The notes: generated from the letters alone by a model not told the origin. Shown: positions 43,512 to 53,484, counted from the stretch's first letter. The stretch is DNA of 64,000 bases from Sphingobacteriia bacterium (GCA_017304675.1 JAFKLS010000016.1:62001-126000); one strand, 5' to 3'. A program made the numbers and translations.

Positions 43512-44315
43512 TTATGCTTTTGGTTCTTTATGGTCGGGATATTCTGTATCAGGTTTTTCTGAATTTGGTTCTTCCGGATTTTGCTCTTCGGTATTTGTCT
43601 CTTCTGTCGCTTCATCAGTTTCTTCAACTTCAACAGTTGGTTCTATTAATTTACCTTCTTCATTTATGGTCATGGTATTTTCTGAAGCGGTTGTTTCTTC
43701 ATCGGCAACATATTCCTGTTTGCTGGCAAAATCTTCCGGATTGATAATGGTGCCTTCAACAAGCTGGTCGGCCAGTACTTCTTTAATTTTAGGCAGGTCG
43801 GCAGTGGTGTTAATGCCAAAATAATCCATAAAATTTTTAGAAGTAGAATACACCAGCGGGTGCCCCGGCAGGGCTTCATTTCTTCCGGTAATCACAATCA
43901 GTTCTTTTTCCAGGAGTTTCTGTACACTATAATCACTGTTTACGCCCCTGATAGCTTCTATTTCCCCTTTAGTGATGGGTTGTTTATAAGCAACAATGGC
44001 CAGTGTTTCCAATGCAGCGGTAGATAAACGTTTTAAGAATTTATCGCCATTTAGCTGAGCCAGTGTTTTATGATAATCTTTCTTGGTTAAGAATTGCAGG
44101 CCGCCACCGCTTTCTCTTATTTCAAAAGGATAAAATTCTGAAGCATATTTTTCCTTAATACCTTCTATACAACTCTCCACCTGGTCTAATGTTACCCTTT
44201 CTTCCAGAAAAGCGAAAGCGTTATTAATCAACTCAACAATATCCAGTGCAGTCAGCGGTTTGTCGCTTGCAAATATTAATGCTTCAATATGCGGTATAAT
44301 TGTACTTAGCTCCAT
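43512..44315 (-). CDS. scpB: Segregation and condensation protein B
   Basis: ScpB is the kleisin-associated subunit of the SMC-ScpA-ScpB complex that organises and segregates chromosomes. The 267-residue protein has two winged-helix domains (HIEALIFASDKPLTALDIVELIN; LSTAALETLAIVAYKQPITKGEIEAIRGV, the family signature). A long acidic tail (about 190-267, mostly Glu, Thr and Pro: EETNTEEQNPEEPN) is an extension common in Bacteroidota. A CCCCT/AGGGG repeat sits between atpG and its start. Confidence 0.93.
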   Translation of the reverse strand: MELSTIIPHIEALIFASDKPLTALDIVELINNAFAFLEERVTLDQVESCIEGIKEKYASEFYPFEIRESGGGLQFLTKKDYHKTLAQLNGDKFLKRLSTAALETLAIVAYKQPITKGEIEAIRGVNSDYSVQKLLEKELIVITGRNEALPGHPLVYSTSKNFMDYFGINTTADLPKIKEVLADQLVEGTIINPEDFASKQEYVADEETTASENTMTINEEGKLIEPTVEVEETDEATEETNTEEQNPEEPNSEKPDTEYPDHKEPKA

Positions 44316-44318
44316 GTA

Positions 44319-44402
44319 CCCCTATCCCCTGAAGGGGAATTTTTTTGTTAAAAATTTAAATATATCAATTTTTACGCATACCCCTTTAGAGGATGGGGGG
44401 TA
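44319..44402. repeat. Paired CCCCT/AGGGG repeats between atpG and scpB
   Basis: At 44319-44338 is CCCCTATCCCCTGAAGGGGA, a near copy of 30351-30370, placed four bases from the scpB ATG. At 44380-44402 is a related inverted element (ACCCCTTTAGAGGATGGGGG) abutting the atpG stop. They may fold together into one structure in the mRNA. Confidence 0.6.
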
Positions 44403-44403
44403 T

Positions 44404-45300
44404 TTATCCCTGCAGGGCCGCAGCGCCACTAACAATCTCTGTAAGTTCGGTAGTAATGGCAGCCTGCCTTGCGCGGTTATAAGATATTTTCAATGATTTT
44501 AATAGTTCATTGGCGTTTTCACTTGCTTTGTCCATAGCCGTCATCCTTGCCCCATGCTCGCTGGCATTACCGTCTAATACGGCTTTATACAACTGTGTAT
44601 TCAAGATCTTAGGCATCAGTTCGGCAATCAATTCTTCTTTATTGGGGTCGAAAATAAAATCAGCTTTCTTAGCGGCAGGTTTATTTGTATTAACAGCCGG
44701 TATAACTTTTGGAATTGGCAGAAACTGCTCCGCAATAAAACTTTGGGTAGCTGCATTTTTAAATTCACTGTAAATAACTTCAACCACATCGAATTCTTTC
44801 GCTTCAAAAGCTTTTACAGCTGCCTGTGCAACTTTCTGAACATTATCGAAATTTAAATGCAGGAAAATATCCTTATAAGTAGCATCAGTTTTATAGCCTG
44901 CCTTGCTTAAGGATTCCCACCCTTTTTTACCGATATTCCAAATGGTAACATTGCCCTTTTGTTGTTGTGCAGCATATTTTTCTGCAACAACGGCTTTGGT
45001 AAGTTTAATAAGGTTGGAATTGTAGGCTCCGCACAATCCGCGATCGCTGGTAATGGTGATAATTAAAACTTTTTCAATGGCCCTTTCTTCCGCCAGTTTC
45101 AGGCCACTGCTGCTTTCGGTATTGCTAACAATATTGCTTAGCATTTCCTGCAATTTTTTGGCATACGGCCTCATTTGAATAATGGCATCCTGTGCTCTTC
45201 TTAATTTGGCAGCACTTACCATTTTCATTGCCTTTGTAATTTGTTGTGTACTCTGTACACTCTTAATTCTGTTACGTACTTCTTTTAACTGTCCCGCCAT
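44404..45300 (-). CDS. atpG: ATP synthase F1 subunit gamma
   Basis: The rotor stalk of the F1 ATPase. The 298-residue protein has the conserved N-terminal helix (MAGQLKEVRNRIKSVQSTQQITKAM), MVSAAKLRRAQ, TSDRGLCGAYN and the C-terminal helix with ASEHGARMTAMDKASENANELL and YNRARQAAITTELTEIVSGAAAL. No other atp genes lie within this window, so gamma is separate from the alpha/beta genes or the operon is split. A strong promoter precedes it, and scpB follows on the same strand. Confidence 0.95.
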   Translation of the reverse strand: MAGQLKEVRNRIKSVQSTQQITKAMKMVSAAKLRRAQDAIIQMRPYAKKLQEMLSNIVSNTESSSGLKLAEERAIEKVLIITITSDRGLCGAYNSNLIKLTKAVVAEKYAAQQQKGNVTIWNIGKKGWESLSKAGYKTDATYKDIFLHLNFDNVQKVAQAAVKAFEAKEFDVVEVIYSEFKNAATQSFIAEQFLPIPKVIPAVNTNKPAAKKADFIFDPNKEELIAELMPKILNTQLYKAVLDGNASEHGARMTAMDKASENANELLKSLKISYNRARQAAITTELTEIVSGAAALQG

Positions 45301-45320
45301 GCTTCGGTTTTAATTGGCTG

Positions 45321-45350
45321 CAAAAGTAGCAGAATTGATGTTAACAGCAA
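45321..45350 (-). promoter_or_regulatory. Promoter of atpG
   Basis: On the minus strand, TTG (45350-45348) followed 19 bases later by TACTTTTG (45328-45321) fits TTG / TAnnTTTG. The start would be about 14 bases before the atpG ATG. Confidence 0.6.
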
Positions 45351-45396
45351 AGACCTACCGGATTGTTGTACTATTATTGCAATATAAAGGCCGGAC

Positions 45397-45972
45397 TTAT
45401 AACAGGTAAGCTATACCCGCACCGGTGGGAGTGAACTGAAAATTGAATTTTTGCAGGTTTTTTCCATTGTTGCGGTGCTCAAAATATTGTATCAGGTCAA
45501 AAACCAATAAAAAACCGCCCTGCAAGATCAGGCTGCTGCCATAACCCTCTGTTTTTTCATTGGCCAATCTTTTACCTCTTTCATTAAGATATAAGCCGCC
45601 CATAATATAAGCTGCATCTAAACCTGTATTTAGCAGCAGGATTTTTTCAATGGTATTTTGTTTGCGGTAATTTTCGGAGTCGCTTAGTTTCCTGGTCATC
45701 TCTTTTTTTACTGCATATAATCCATAGCCGCTTACGGCAAGGTTTACTGCATTGAAATAAGCATTCATATTCCAGAAATATTTATTGCTTCCTTTACTAT
45801 TGGTAGCCGCCAGGCTACCCTGAACAATATTGGCTCCTGCCCAGGATGCTAAAATGATGGCATTATTCTTATTGAGTTGGTTTCTTCTCATAATAACAGA
45901 ATCTGCACTGATTTGCTGGGCTGAGCATTGTATAAAAAAGGCAGCGCTTATTAAAGTAATAATGGATTTCAT
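45397..45972 (-). CDS. Conserved exported or membrane protein of unknown function
   Basis: A 191-residue protein with a signal peptide (about 1-18, FFIQCSAQ) and about four hydrophobic helices (near 38-58, 72-90, 110-128, 145-165). One has IILASWAGANIVQGSLAATNSKG, another YGSSLILQGGFLLVFDLIQYFEH. The C-terminus ends in a short beta-like strand (FNFQFTPTGAGIAYLL). I do not recognise a named domain. It lies 97 bases upstream of the atpG start on the same strand, separated by the atpG promoter, and is divergent from secA. Confidence 0.6.
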   Translation of the reverse strand: MKSIITLISAAFFIQCSAQQISADSVIMRRNQLNKNNAIILASWAGANIVQGSLAATNSKGSNKYFWNMNAYFNAVNLAVSGYGLYAVKKEMTRKLSDSENYRKQNTIEKILLLNTGLDAAYIMGGLYLNERGKRLANEKTEGYGSSLILQGGFLLVFDLIQYFEHRNNGKNLQKFNFQFTPTGAGIAYLL

Positions 45973-46030
45973 GCATGCAAATAAAAGACGGTTTCGTTAA
46001 CTATTTGATAAAGCTTAGATAAAAACCTGA

Positions 46031-46065
46031 TTGTGTAGATGCTTAATTCAAATTCTTTACCTTTG
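46031..46065 (+). promoter_or_regulatory. Promoter of secA
   Basis: TTG at 46031-46033 and TACCTTTG at 46058-46065 (24-base gap) fit the Bacteroidota TTG / TAnnTTTG pattern. The predicted leader is about 90 bases. Confidence 0.5.
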
Positions 46066-46159
46066 GCCGCTTCAGGAATTGTGCCAATTTGTCTATTGCC
46101 AATCTGGTGCAGGGTTTTTGAAGAATAAAATCATTTACATCTATAATTGATATATAATC

Positions 46160-49100
46160 ATGTTGAAGTTTTTAGGAAAATTATTGGGAGGAAATAAAAG
46201 CGAAAAAGATGTTGCTAAAATCCTGCCTGTTGTACAAAAGATCAATCAGCATTTCCAGGAATATCAAAGTTTATCGAACGATGCCTTGCGTAATAAAACT
46301 GCTGAATTCAAACAACGAATTGCATTGCATTTAAGAGAAATTGATGATCAGATTGCTGCAAAAAAGGCCGATGCAGACCAGTTGCCGGCAGAAGATATTC
46401 ATGGGAAAGATGCTATTTACCATGAAATAGACAAACTTAAAAAAGACAGGGATCAGCAGATTGAAGATGTATTGAAACAAATTTTACCTGAAGCTTTCGC
46501 TGTAGTAAAAGAAACGGCTCGCCGTTTTAAGGAAACCGCTGAAATGGTTTCTACTGCTACTGATTTAGACAGAGACCTTTGCGTTACAAAGGATTATATC
46601 TCTATTCAGGGAAATCAGAGCATTTTTAAAAATACATGGACGGCTGCCGGCGGAACCGTTACCTGGAACATGGTACATTACGATGTGCAGCTGATAGGTG
46701 GTACGGTGTTGCATGAAGGTAAAATATCGGAAATGGCCACCGGTGAAGGTAAAACGCTTGTTTCCACTTTGCCTTCTTATTTGAATGCATTGGCCGGTGA
46801 AGGTGTTCACGTAGTTACAGTGAATGATTATTTGGCGAGACGTGATAGCGAATGGAACGGGCCGATATTCGAGTGGTTGGGATTGCGGGTGGATTGTATA
46901 GATAAACATCAGCCTAACAGTGCAGAAAGGCGTAATGCTTACCTGGCCGATATTACATATGGCACCAACAACGAATTCGGTTTCGATTATTTAAGAGATA
47001 ATATGGTGCACAGCCCGGATGAAATGGTGCAAAGAAAACACCATTTTGCAATGGTGGATGAAGTAGATAGTGTATTGATTGATGATGCAAGAACGCCGTT
47101 GATCATTTCCGGCCCAATTGGTAAGCAAGATAATATTGAACAATTCTTTGAATTAAAACCCAGAATTGAAAAATTAGTGGAAGCTCAAAAAAGAGCCACC
47201 AATCAATTCTTAAATGAAGCCAAGAAAAAAATTGCTGAAGGCAACGATGATCCTAAAGATGGCGGACTGGCTTTATTCAGGGCACACAGAGGATTACCCA
47301 AAAACTCTGCATTAATCAAATATTTGAGTGAACCGGGTATGCGAGTAAAACTGCAGAAATCTGAAAACTATTATCTCGCAGATCAGCAAAGAGAAATGCC
47401 TAAGGCCGATGAAGAATTATTTTTCTACATCGACGAAAAAAATAACAGTGTTGAGTTAACAGATAAAGGCATTCAGTTAATTACGAAGGCAGGAGAAGAT
47501 CAAAACTTCTTTGTATTGCCGGATATAAGCGTAACACTTGCACAGGTAGATAATGATGCTTCTTTAGATGCGGAACATAAATTACATAAGAAAGAAAGCA
47601 TTATCAACGAGTATGCAGTTAAAGCAGACAGAATTCACACCGTTCAACAATTATTGAAAGCATATACTTTATTTGATAAAGATGTAGAATATGTGGTGAT
47701 GGATGGCTCCGTGAAAATTGTTGATGAACAAACAGGACGTATTCTCGATGGCCGCCGTTATTCTGATGGTTTGCACCAGGCAATTGAGGCAAAAGAAAAT
47801 GTGAAGATTGAAGCAACTACACAAACCTATGCTACGGTTACGTTGCAGAACTATTTCAGAATGTATCACAAACTTTGCGGTATGACAGGTACTGCCGAAA
47901 CAGAAGCTGCAGAATTGTGGGATATATATAAATTGGATGTGGTTACCATTCCAACCAATATTCAATGCATCAGAAAAGACCAGGAAGATTTGGTATACAA
48001 AACCAAACGTGAAAAATACAAAGCGGTTATTGATGAGATTGAAAAACTGCGTAACGAAGGAAGACCTGTTCTTGTTGGTACCACTTCGGTTGAAGTGAGT
48101 GAATTGCTGAGCAGAATGCTCCGCCAGAAACAAATTCCGCACAATGTATTGAATGCAAAACAACATGCCCGTGAAGCGCAAATTGTTGCTGAAGCAGGTT
48201 TGGCAGGTGCTATCACAATTGCAACGAATATGGCCGGCCGTGGTACCGATATTAAATTAGGTGCCGGGGTAAAAGAGGCCGGTGGTTTAGCGATTTTAGG
48301 TACAGAGCGTCACGAATCCCGCCGTGTGGATAGACAGCTTCGTGGTCGTGCCGGTCGTCAGGGTGATCCGGGTTCTTCTCAATTCTTTGTGTCACTCGAA
48401 GATGATTTGATGAGAATGTTTGGAAGCGAACGTATTGCGAAAGTGATGGACTTTGCAGGATACAAAGAGGGTGAAGTAATTCAACACAGCATGATCACCA
48501 AATCAATTGAACGTGCCCAAAGAAAAGTGGAAGAAAATAATTTTGGTATCCGTAAGCGTTTGTTGGAATATGATGACGTAATGAACAAACAGCGTACGGT
48601 AATTTACACAAAACGTAACCATGCCCTGTTTGGCGACAGGCTGGCACTTGATTTGGATAATGCATATTATACCGTTGCTGAAAGTTTGGTTTCTTCTTTT
48701 AAAGAGCAGAATGATTTTGAAGGATTGAAATTGGCAAGCATCATTCATTTTGGTGTAGATACTACCATTACACCCGATGAATTGCAAAAAGCTTCCAATC
48801 AGGAGTTAGCAGAAAAATTGTATTCAGAAGCCATCACTGCCTATCAACGGAAAAAAGAAGAAATGGCAAAGCAGGCATTACCTGTATTCAAAAACATCCG
48901 TACACAACAAGGCAGCCATATTGAAAATGTAATTGTTCCGTTTCATGATGGAAGAAAGGGAATGCAGGTGTTGGCAAATATGCAGGCTACTTTAGATAGT
49001 GAGGGAAAAGAGTTGGCCAATGCTTTGGAACGTAATGTTACTTTAGGTTTGATAGACGAAGCCTGGAAAGAGCATTTACGTGCAATGGATGATTTGAAAC

Positions 49101-49465
49101 AAAGTGTTCAAACTGCAACGTATGAGCAAAAAGATCCATTGGTTATTTATAAAGTAGAAGCTTTCAATTTATTCAAGAACATGGATGCTGAAGTGAATAA
49201 AAATATTGTTCAGTTCCTATGCCATGCTTCTATCCCTACAGAAAGCGAGGAGGCTGTAAGAGAGGGAAGACAAGAAAAAACAGACCTAAGCAAAATGCGT
49301 ACTCAGAAAGATGAACTGGATGCATCGGGCCACGACAATAACTACATAGACCCAAGTCAACCTAAACAGGAGCCGGTAACAGTGGGGCCTAAAATAGGCA
49401 GGAACGACCCCTGCCCTTGTGGTAGCGGCAAAAAGTACAAACAATGCCACGGTAAAGATGTATAA
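46160..49465 (+). CDS. secA: Preprotein translocase ATPase SecA
   Basis: The motor that drives unfolded proteins through SecYEG. The 1,101-residue protein exceeds the E. coli form (about 900) through insertions, as usual in Bacteroidota. Visible are the Walker A motif GEGKT (about 195-199), the DEAD-like [20 protein letters not shown], the preprotein-binding region ([25 protein letters not shown]), the second helicase motifs ([28 protein letters not shown]), and a C-terminal zinc-binding SEC-C motif ([14 protein letters not shown]). It has its own promoter and terminator. Confidence 0.97.
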   Translation: MLKFLGKLLGGNKSEKDVAKILPVVQKINQHFQEYQSLSNDALRNKTAEFKQRIALHLREIDDQIAAKKADADQLPAEDIHGKDAIYHEIDKLKKDRDQQIEDVLKQILPEAFAVVKETARRFKETAEMVSTATDLDRDLCVTKDYISIQGNQSIFKNTWTAAGGTVTWNMVHYDVQLIGGTVLHEGKISEMATGEGKTLVSTLPSYLNALAGEGVHVVTVNDYLARRDSEWNGPIFEWLGLRVDCIDKHQPNSAERRNAYLADITYGTNNEFGFDYLRDNMVHSPDEMVQRKHHFAMVDEVDSVLIDDARTPLIISGPIGKQDNIEQFFELKPRIEKLVEAQKRATNQFLNEAKKKIAEGNDDPKDGGLALFRAHRGLPKNSALIKYLSEPGMRVKLQKSENYYLADQQREMPKADEELFFYIDEKNNSVELTDKGIQLITKAGEDQNFFVLPDISVTLAQVDNDASLDAEHKLHKKESIINEYAVKADRIHTVQQLLKAYTLFDKDVEYVVMDGSVKIVDEQTGRILDGRRYSDGLHQAIEAKENVKIEATTQTYATVTLQNYFRMYHKLCGMTGTAETEAAELWDIYKLDVVTIPTNIQCIRKDQEDLVYKTKREKYKAVIDEIEKLRNEGRPVLVGTTSVEVSELLSRMLRQKQIPHNVLNAKQHAREAQIVAEAGLAGAITIATNMAGRGTDIKLGAGVKEAGGLAILGTERHESRRVDRQLRGRAGRQGDPGSSQFFVSLEDDLMRMFGSERIAKVMDFAGYKEGEVIQHSMITKSIERAQRKVEENNFGIRKRLLEYDDVMNKQRTVIYTKRNHALFGDRLALDLDNAYYTVAESLVSSFKEQNDFEGLKLASIIHFGVDTTITPDELQKASNQELAEKLYSEAITAYQRKKEEMAKQALPVFKNIRTQQGSHIENVIVPFHDGRKGMQVLANMQATLDSEGKELANALERNVTLGLIDEAWKEHLRAMDDLKQSVQTATYEQKDPLVIYKVEAFNLFKNMDAEVNKNIVQFLCHASIPTESEEAVREGRQEKTDLSKMRTQKDELDASGHDNNYIDPSQPKQEPVTVGPKIGRNDPCPCGSGKKYKQCHGKDV

Positions 49466-49480
49466 TTATATTTTTTCGTT

Positions 49481-49524
49481 ATATGGTTGTTGATCTCTGT
49501 AAGATTGACAACCATATTCTTTTT
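49481..49524 (+). terminator. Terminator of secA
   Basis: Arms ATATGGTTGT (49481-49490) and ACAACCATAT (49508-49517) are exact inverted repeats, followed by TCTTTTT. Confidence 0.75.
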
Positions 49525-49553
49525 AAGTACATTTACAACAATAATCACATAGC

Positions 49554-50465
49554 ATGGGCGCTTTATTACAAATACCTGATTTTAAACATACTCCAACAAT
49601 AGATCATATTGGTGTTGAAGAAAGAGCTTCGAGGTTTACAAAAAGAAGTATTAAGGCCGAAACAAAAGTCAATGGTTTGAAATTGACTTTAAATATGATT
49701 GACCTTACAACACTCGAAGGAAAAGATACAGATGGAAAAGTGAAACAGCTTTGTTACAAGGCAGCACACTTGCATGATGCCTATCCCGGTTTGCCAACTG
49801 TTGCTGCTGTTTGTGTGTATCCATCGATGGTGGCTGTTGCTAAAAAAGCATTGGAAGGAACCGGTGTAAATGTTGCATCTGTAGCAACAGCATTTCCGAG
49901 CGGACAAGCGCCACGTGATGTAAAAATCCGTGATACAAAATTTGCAGTGAGCAATGGCGCCGATGAAGTGGATATGGTAATTAGCAGAGGAAAGTTTTTA
50001 CAAGGCGAATACAATTTTGTGTTCGATGAAATCGCTGCTATTAAAGAAGTTTGCGGAAAAGCAAGATTGAAAGTGATTTTAGAAACTGGTGAATTGGTTA
50101 CGTACGATAAAGTGAGAAGAGCCAGCGATATTGCCATGTATGCCGGAGCAGATTTTATTAAAACATCAACAGGAAAAATACAGCCTGCTGCAACAATGCC
50201 TGTTACTTTAGTGATGCTGGAAGCAATCAGGGATTTTTATTATAAAACAGGAAAGATGATTGCTATGAAACCTGCAGGTGGCATATCAAAATCAAAAGCG
50301 GCGTTACATTATTTAGTGATGTTGCAAGAAACATTAGGCGAAGCCTGGATGAATAATGAATGGTTTAGATTTGGAGCAAGCAGTTTGGCAAATGATGTAT
50401 TGATGCAATTAGAAAAAGAAAGAACAGGCGTATATCAATCAGCAAATTATTTTTCTGTTGATTAA
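49554..50465 (+). CDS. deoC: Deoxyribose-phosphate aldolase
   Basis: Cleaves 2-deoxyribose-5-phosphate to acetaldehyde and glyceraldehyde-3-phosphate in deoxynucleoside breakdown. The 303-residue protein has the Schiff-base Lys in FIKTSTGK (about K203), a class I aldolase barrel, VCVYPSMVAVA, and MKPAGGISKS with the second Lys. Aldehyde dehydrogenase genes follow on the same strand and could oxidise the acetaldehyde released (inference). A palindromic repeat lies after the stop. Confidence 0.94.
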   Translation: MGALLQIPDFKHTPTIDHIGVEERASRFTKRSIKAETKVNGLKLTLNMIDLTTLEGKDTDGKVKQLCYKAAHLHDAYPGLPTVAAVCVYPSMVAVAKKALEGTGVNVASVATAFPSGQAPRDVKIRDTKFAVSNGADEVDMVISRGKFLQGEYNFVFDEIAAIKEVCGKARLKVILETGELVTYDKVRRASDIAMYAGADFIKTSTGKIQPAATMPVTLVMLEAIRDFYYKTGKMIAMKPAGGISKSKAALHYLVMLQETLGEAWMNNEWFRFGASSLANDVLMQLEKERTGVYQSANYFSVD

Positions 50466-50470
50466 AACTT

Positions 50471-50535
50471 AACCACAGAGTTACACAAAGAAATCTCTGT
50501 TCTCTCTGTGAAAAAACTTTGTGAACTCTGTGGTA
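50471..50535. repeat. Palindromic repeat after deoC
   Basis: ACCACAGAGTTACACAAAG at the left and CTTTGTGAACTCTGTGGT at the right are inverted repeats differing by one base, around a loop that includes CTCTGTTCTCTCTGTG. It has the form of a widely dispersed Bacteroidota palindrome. Confidence 0.7.
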
Positions 50536-50633
50536 AAACAAAAGCTGAATAAAGAACAAAGCGTTGAAGTGAGTGACACAACAATGTTTAATTGAAATAC
50601 AAAAGTTGGTTACTAAAAAATAAAACTAACACA

Positions 50634-52109
50634 ATGGCGAAAGCAGCAAAGAACAATACGTCGAAATTGAAATTTGATACGATCAACTATGCACCGGCTC
50701 CTGAAAGTAAGAGCAGTGCAAAGATTGAAGCACAGTACGATTTATTCATCAACGGAAAATTTGAAAAGCCTTCGAGCAAAAAATATTTTGATACGATCAA
50801 TCCTGCAACCGAAGAAAAATTATCAAGTGTTGCAGATGCCAATGCTGCAGATGTTGATAAAGCAGTGAAGGCGGCGAGAACGGCATACGATAAAGTGTGG
50901 AGTAAAATGCCTGCTAAAGAAAGGGCAAAATACATTTACAGAATTGCAAGAATGATTCAGGAACGTGCCAGAGAATTTGCGGTGATTGAAACATTGGATG
51001 GCGGAAAACCCATTAGAGAAAGCAGGGATATTGATGTACCGTTGGTTGCAAATCATTTTTTTTATTATGCAGGTTGGGCAGATAAATTGGAATATGCTTT
51101 TCCAAATCGTAGCCCAAAATCTTTGGGCGTTGCGGGGCAAATTATACCGTGGAATTTTCCTTTGTTAATGGCTGCATGGAAAATTGCACCGGCATTGGCA
51201 ACAGGAAATACGGTTGTGTTGAAACCCGCAGAAACCACGCCACTAACGGCTTTAAAGCTTGCTGAAATTATTCAGGAAAGTGATTTGCCTCCCGGAGTGG
51301 TGAATATTATCACTGGTGCAGGTGCAACCGGTGCTGCGATTGTGAATCATCCTGATATTAATAAAATTGCATTCACCGGTTCAACAGAAGTTGGAAAATT
51401 AATTCAACGTGCAGTTGCCGGAACTGATAAAAAAGTTACACTTGAATTAGGTGGCAAAGCTGCGAACATCATTTTTGAAGATGCTCCGATTGATCAAGCT
51501 GTAGAAGGAATCATTAATGGAATTTATTTTAACCAGGGTCATGTTTGTTGTGCCGGCTCCAGATTGTTTGTGCAGGAATCCGTGTACAAAGAAGTGATGA
51601 GAAAGTTGAAAGACAGAATTGCAACATTGATTGTTGGTGATCCGATGGATAAGAATACAGATGTTGGTGCCATCAATTCAAAACAACAATTAGAAACCAT
51701 TCATAAATACATCAATATTGGTAAAAAAGAAGGATTGGAAATTTTTGAGAGCAGTTGTGCATTACCCAAAAAAGGTTTCTTCTGCAGGCCAACATTGTTT
51801 ACCAATGTGGCACAAAGCAGTCGCATTGCACAGGAAGAAATTTTCGGTCCTGTGTTAGCTATTCAAACCTTCAGAACAGATGATGAAGTAATTGAAAAAG
51901 CCAATAATACACCATTTGGTTTAAGTGCAGGCGTATGGACTGATAAGGGTTCTAAGATTTTTAATTTAACAACCAAATTGAGAGCCGGTGTTATTTGGGC
52001 AAATACGTATAACAAGTTCGACCCAACCTCTCCGTTTGGTGGTTATAAAGAAAGTGGTTTTGGAAGAGAAGGTGGCTTGCATGGATTGGGAGCATATTTA
52101 AATGTTTAA
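50634..52109 (+). CDS. Aldehyde dehydrogenase, catalytic partner of a split pair
   Basis: A 491-residue ALDH-family enzyme oxidising an aldehyde to an acid with NAD(P). It keeps all the main motifs: VIPWNFPLLMAAWK-type cofactor segment (IIPWNFP), GSTEVGKL, the glutamate motif LELGGKAANIIF and the catalytic Cys in NQGHVCCAG (about residue 305). The C-terminal GYKESGFGREGG is intact. I chose the ATG at 50634. A second, truncated ALDH gene lies 458 bases downstream. Together they resemble the two halves of the ALDH16 type, in which the second half lacks the catalytic Cys (family knowledge). The deoC neighbour suggests acetaldehyde as substrate (inference). Confidence 0.92.
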   Translation: MAKAAKNNTSKLKFDTINYAPAPESKSSAKIEAQYDLFINGKFEKPSSKKYFDTINPATEEKLSSVADANAADVDKAVKAARTAYDKVWSKMPAKERAKYIYRIARMIQERAREFAVIETLDGGKPIRESRDIDVPLVANHFFYYAGWADKLEYAFPNRSPKSLGVAGQIIPWNFPLLMAAWKIAPALATGNTVVLKPAETTPLTALKLAEIIQESDLPPGVVNIITGAGATGAAIVNHPDINKIAFTGSTEVGKLIQRAVAGTDKKVTLELGGKAANIIFEDAPIDQAVEGIINGIYFNQGHVCCAGSRLFVQESVYKEVMRKLKDRIATLIVGDPMDKNTDVGAINSKQQLETIHKYINIGKKEGLEIFESSCALPKKGFFCRPTLFTNVAQSSRIAQEEIFGPVLAIQTFRTDDEVIEKANNTPFGLSAGVWTDKGSKIFNLTTKLRAGVIWANTYNKFDPTSPFGGYKESGFGREGGLHGLGAYLNV

Positions 52110-52141
52110 GGTTTGAAGTTTAATGTTTAATGTTATATAGC

Positions 52142-52543
52142 ATGGCAACAGTTCAAAAATTTGAAGACCTTGAAGTATGGCAATTAAGCAGGCAACTTTG
52201 TAATCTTATCGGTAAAATAATTGATGAAGGAAATTTTCAAAATAACTATAGAATTATTGGACAAATAGAAGGGTCATCAGGTTCAATCATGGATAATGTA
52301 GCTGAAGGATTTGAAAGAGGAACAAAGGCTGAGTTTATACAATTCTTAGGTTATGCAAAAGGTAGTTGCGGAGAATTTCGTTCTCAGCTTTATAGAGCAT
52401 TAGATAGAAATTATATCAGTAAAATACAGTTTGAAGAATTAGTTGATTTAGCAAAAATGATTAGTTCAAAAATTCAGGTTTTTATAAAATATCTTCAAAA
52501 CACTTCTATTGAAGGTGTTCGGAAAAAGAAAAATCAACTTTAG
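52142..52543 (+). CDS. Four-helix-bundle protein (S23/IVP-like family)
   Basis: A 133-residue four-helix-bundle protein of the family first found as 23S rRNA intervening-sequence proteins and related to the Avd accessory protein of diversity-generating retroelements. Diagnostic are FEDLEVWQLSRQL at the start, GSIMDNVAEGFERG and GYAKGSCGEFRSQL. I chose the ATG at 52142. It sits between the two aldehyde dehydrogenase genes and is flanked by short-word repeats (TTTAATGTTTAATG before; CTTTAGACTTTAGACTTTAAAC after). This suggests a separately inserted gene. No reverse transcriptase is nearby, so a retroelement link is not supported. Confidence 0.88.
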   Translation: MATVQKFEDLEVWQLSRQLCNLIGKIIDEGNFQNNYRIIGQIEGSSGSIMDNVAEGFERGTKAEFIQFLGYAKGSCGEFRSQLYRALDRNYISKIQFEELVDLAKMISSKIQVFIKYLQNTSIEGVRKKKNQL

Positions 52544-52567
52544 ACTTTAGACTTTAAACTTTAAACT

Positions 52568-53455
52568 ATGGAACGACTTGAAGTTTTAAAAACATACAAA
52601 ATTTATATAGGCGGACAATTTCCAAGAACGGAAAGCGGCAGGTATTATAAAGCCAAAAATGCAAAAGGCGAATTGCTTGCCAACATGTGTTTAAGTTCAA
52701 GAAAAGATTTTCGTGATGCAGTGGTGGCAGCTCGTGGCGCATTTGGTGGATGGAGTGGAAGAGCAGCATTCAATCGTTCACAAATATTATATCGCATTGC
52801 AGAAATGTTGGAAGGAAGAAGAGCGCAATTTGCTGATGAATTAATAAAGCAAGGTTCATCATCTGCAGATGCAGAAAAAGAAATCAATCTATCCATCGAT
52901 AGGTTAATTTATTACGCAGGATGGTGCGATAAGTTTCAGCAAGTATTCAGTGCTGTGAATCCTGTTGCGTCCTCTCATTTTAATTTTTCTGTCCCTGAGC
53001 CAACAGGTGTTGTTGCAATTATTGCTCCGCAAGATTCTTCATTGATTGGTTTGGTTTCCGTTATCGCTCCGGTGATTGCCGGCGGAAACACTTGTGTGGT
53101 GCTGGCTTCAGAAGAAAAGCCTTTATGCTCTGTAACATTTGCAGAAGTAATTAATAGCAGTGATGTTCCCGGTGGTGTGGTGAATATTTTAACAGGAAAG
53201 CCAAGCGAATTGGTAAAATATTTTGCTGATCATATGGATGTGAATGCAGTTGTGTATTGCGAAAAAAATGATACAGATAAAAAACTCATTCAGGAAAAAG
53301 CATCATTGAATGTAAAACGTGTTTTGTTGTATGATAAAGTGAATTGGTTGAATGAAAATGAAAGTCAATCGCCATATTTTATTATGGATACACAAGAAAT
53401 TAAAACAACATGGCATCCGATTGAAAATGTTGCAGGTGGAAAAGCGGGATATTAA
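52568..53455 (+). CDS. Truncated, non-catalytic aldehyde dehydrogenase-like protein
   Basis: A 295-residue protein matching only the first half of the ALDH fold (YIGGQFPRTESGRYY; AFNRSQILYRIAEML; GVVAIIAPQDSSLIGL in place of the cofactor motif; VINSSDVPGGVVNILTG). It ends before the catalytic Cys and lacks the PWNFP motif (APQDS instead). It therefore cannot be a normal enzyme by itself. Its stop looks genuine, and the frame shows no decay. It probably acts with the upstream ALDH as the structural half of an ALDH16-like complex (inference). Confidence 0.82.
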   Translation: MERLEVLKTYKIYIGGQFPRTESGRYYKAKNAKGELLANMCLSSRKDFRDAVVAARGAFGGWSGRAAFNRSQILYRIAEMLEGRRAQFADELIKQGSSSADAEKEINLSIDRLIYYAGWCDKFQQVFSAVNPVASSHFNFSVPEPTGVVAIIAPQDSSLIGLVSVIAPVIAGGNTCVVLASEEKPLCSVTFAEVINSSDVPGGVVNILTGKPSELVKYFADHMDVNAVVYCEKNDTDKKLIQEKASLNVKRVLLYDKVNWLNENESQSPYFIMDTQEIKTTWHPIENVAGGKAGY

Positions 53456-53484
53456 ATTGAGAATTAAAAATTAATAATTAAAAA

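Noticed and set aside
52142..52543. Accessory gene (Avd) of a diversity-generating retroelement
   Set aside because: The family relation is real, but there is no reverse transcriptase, template repeat or variable-repeat target nearby.
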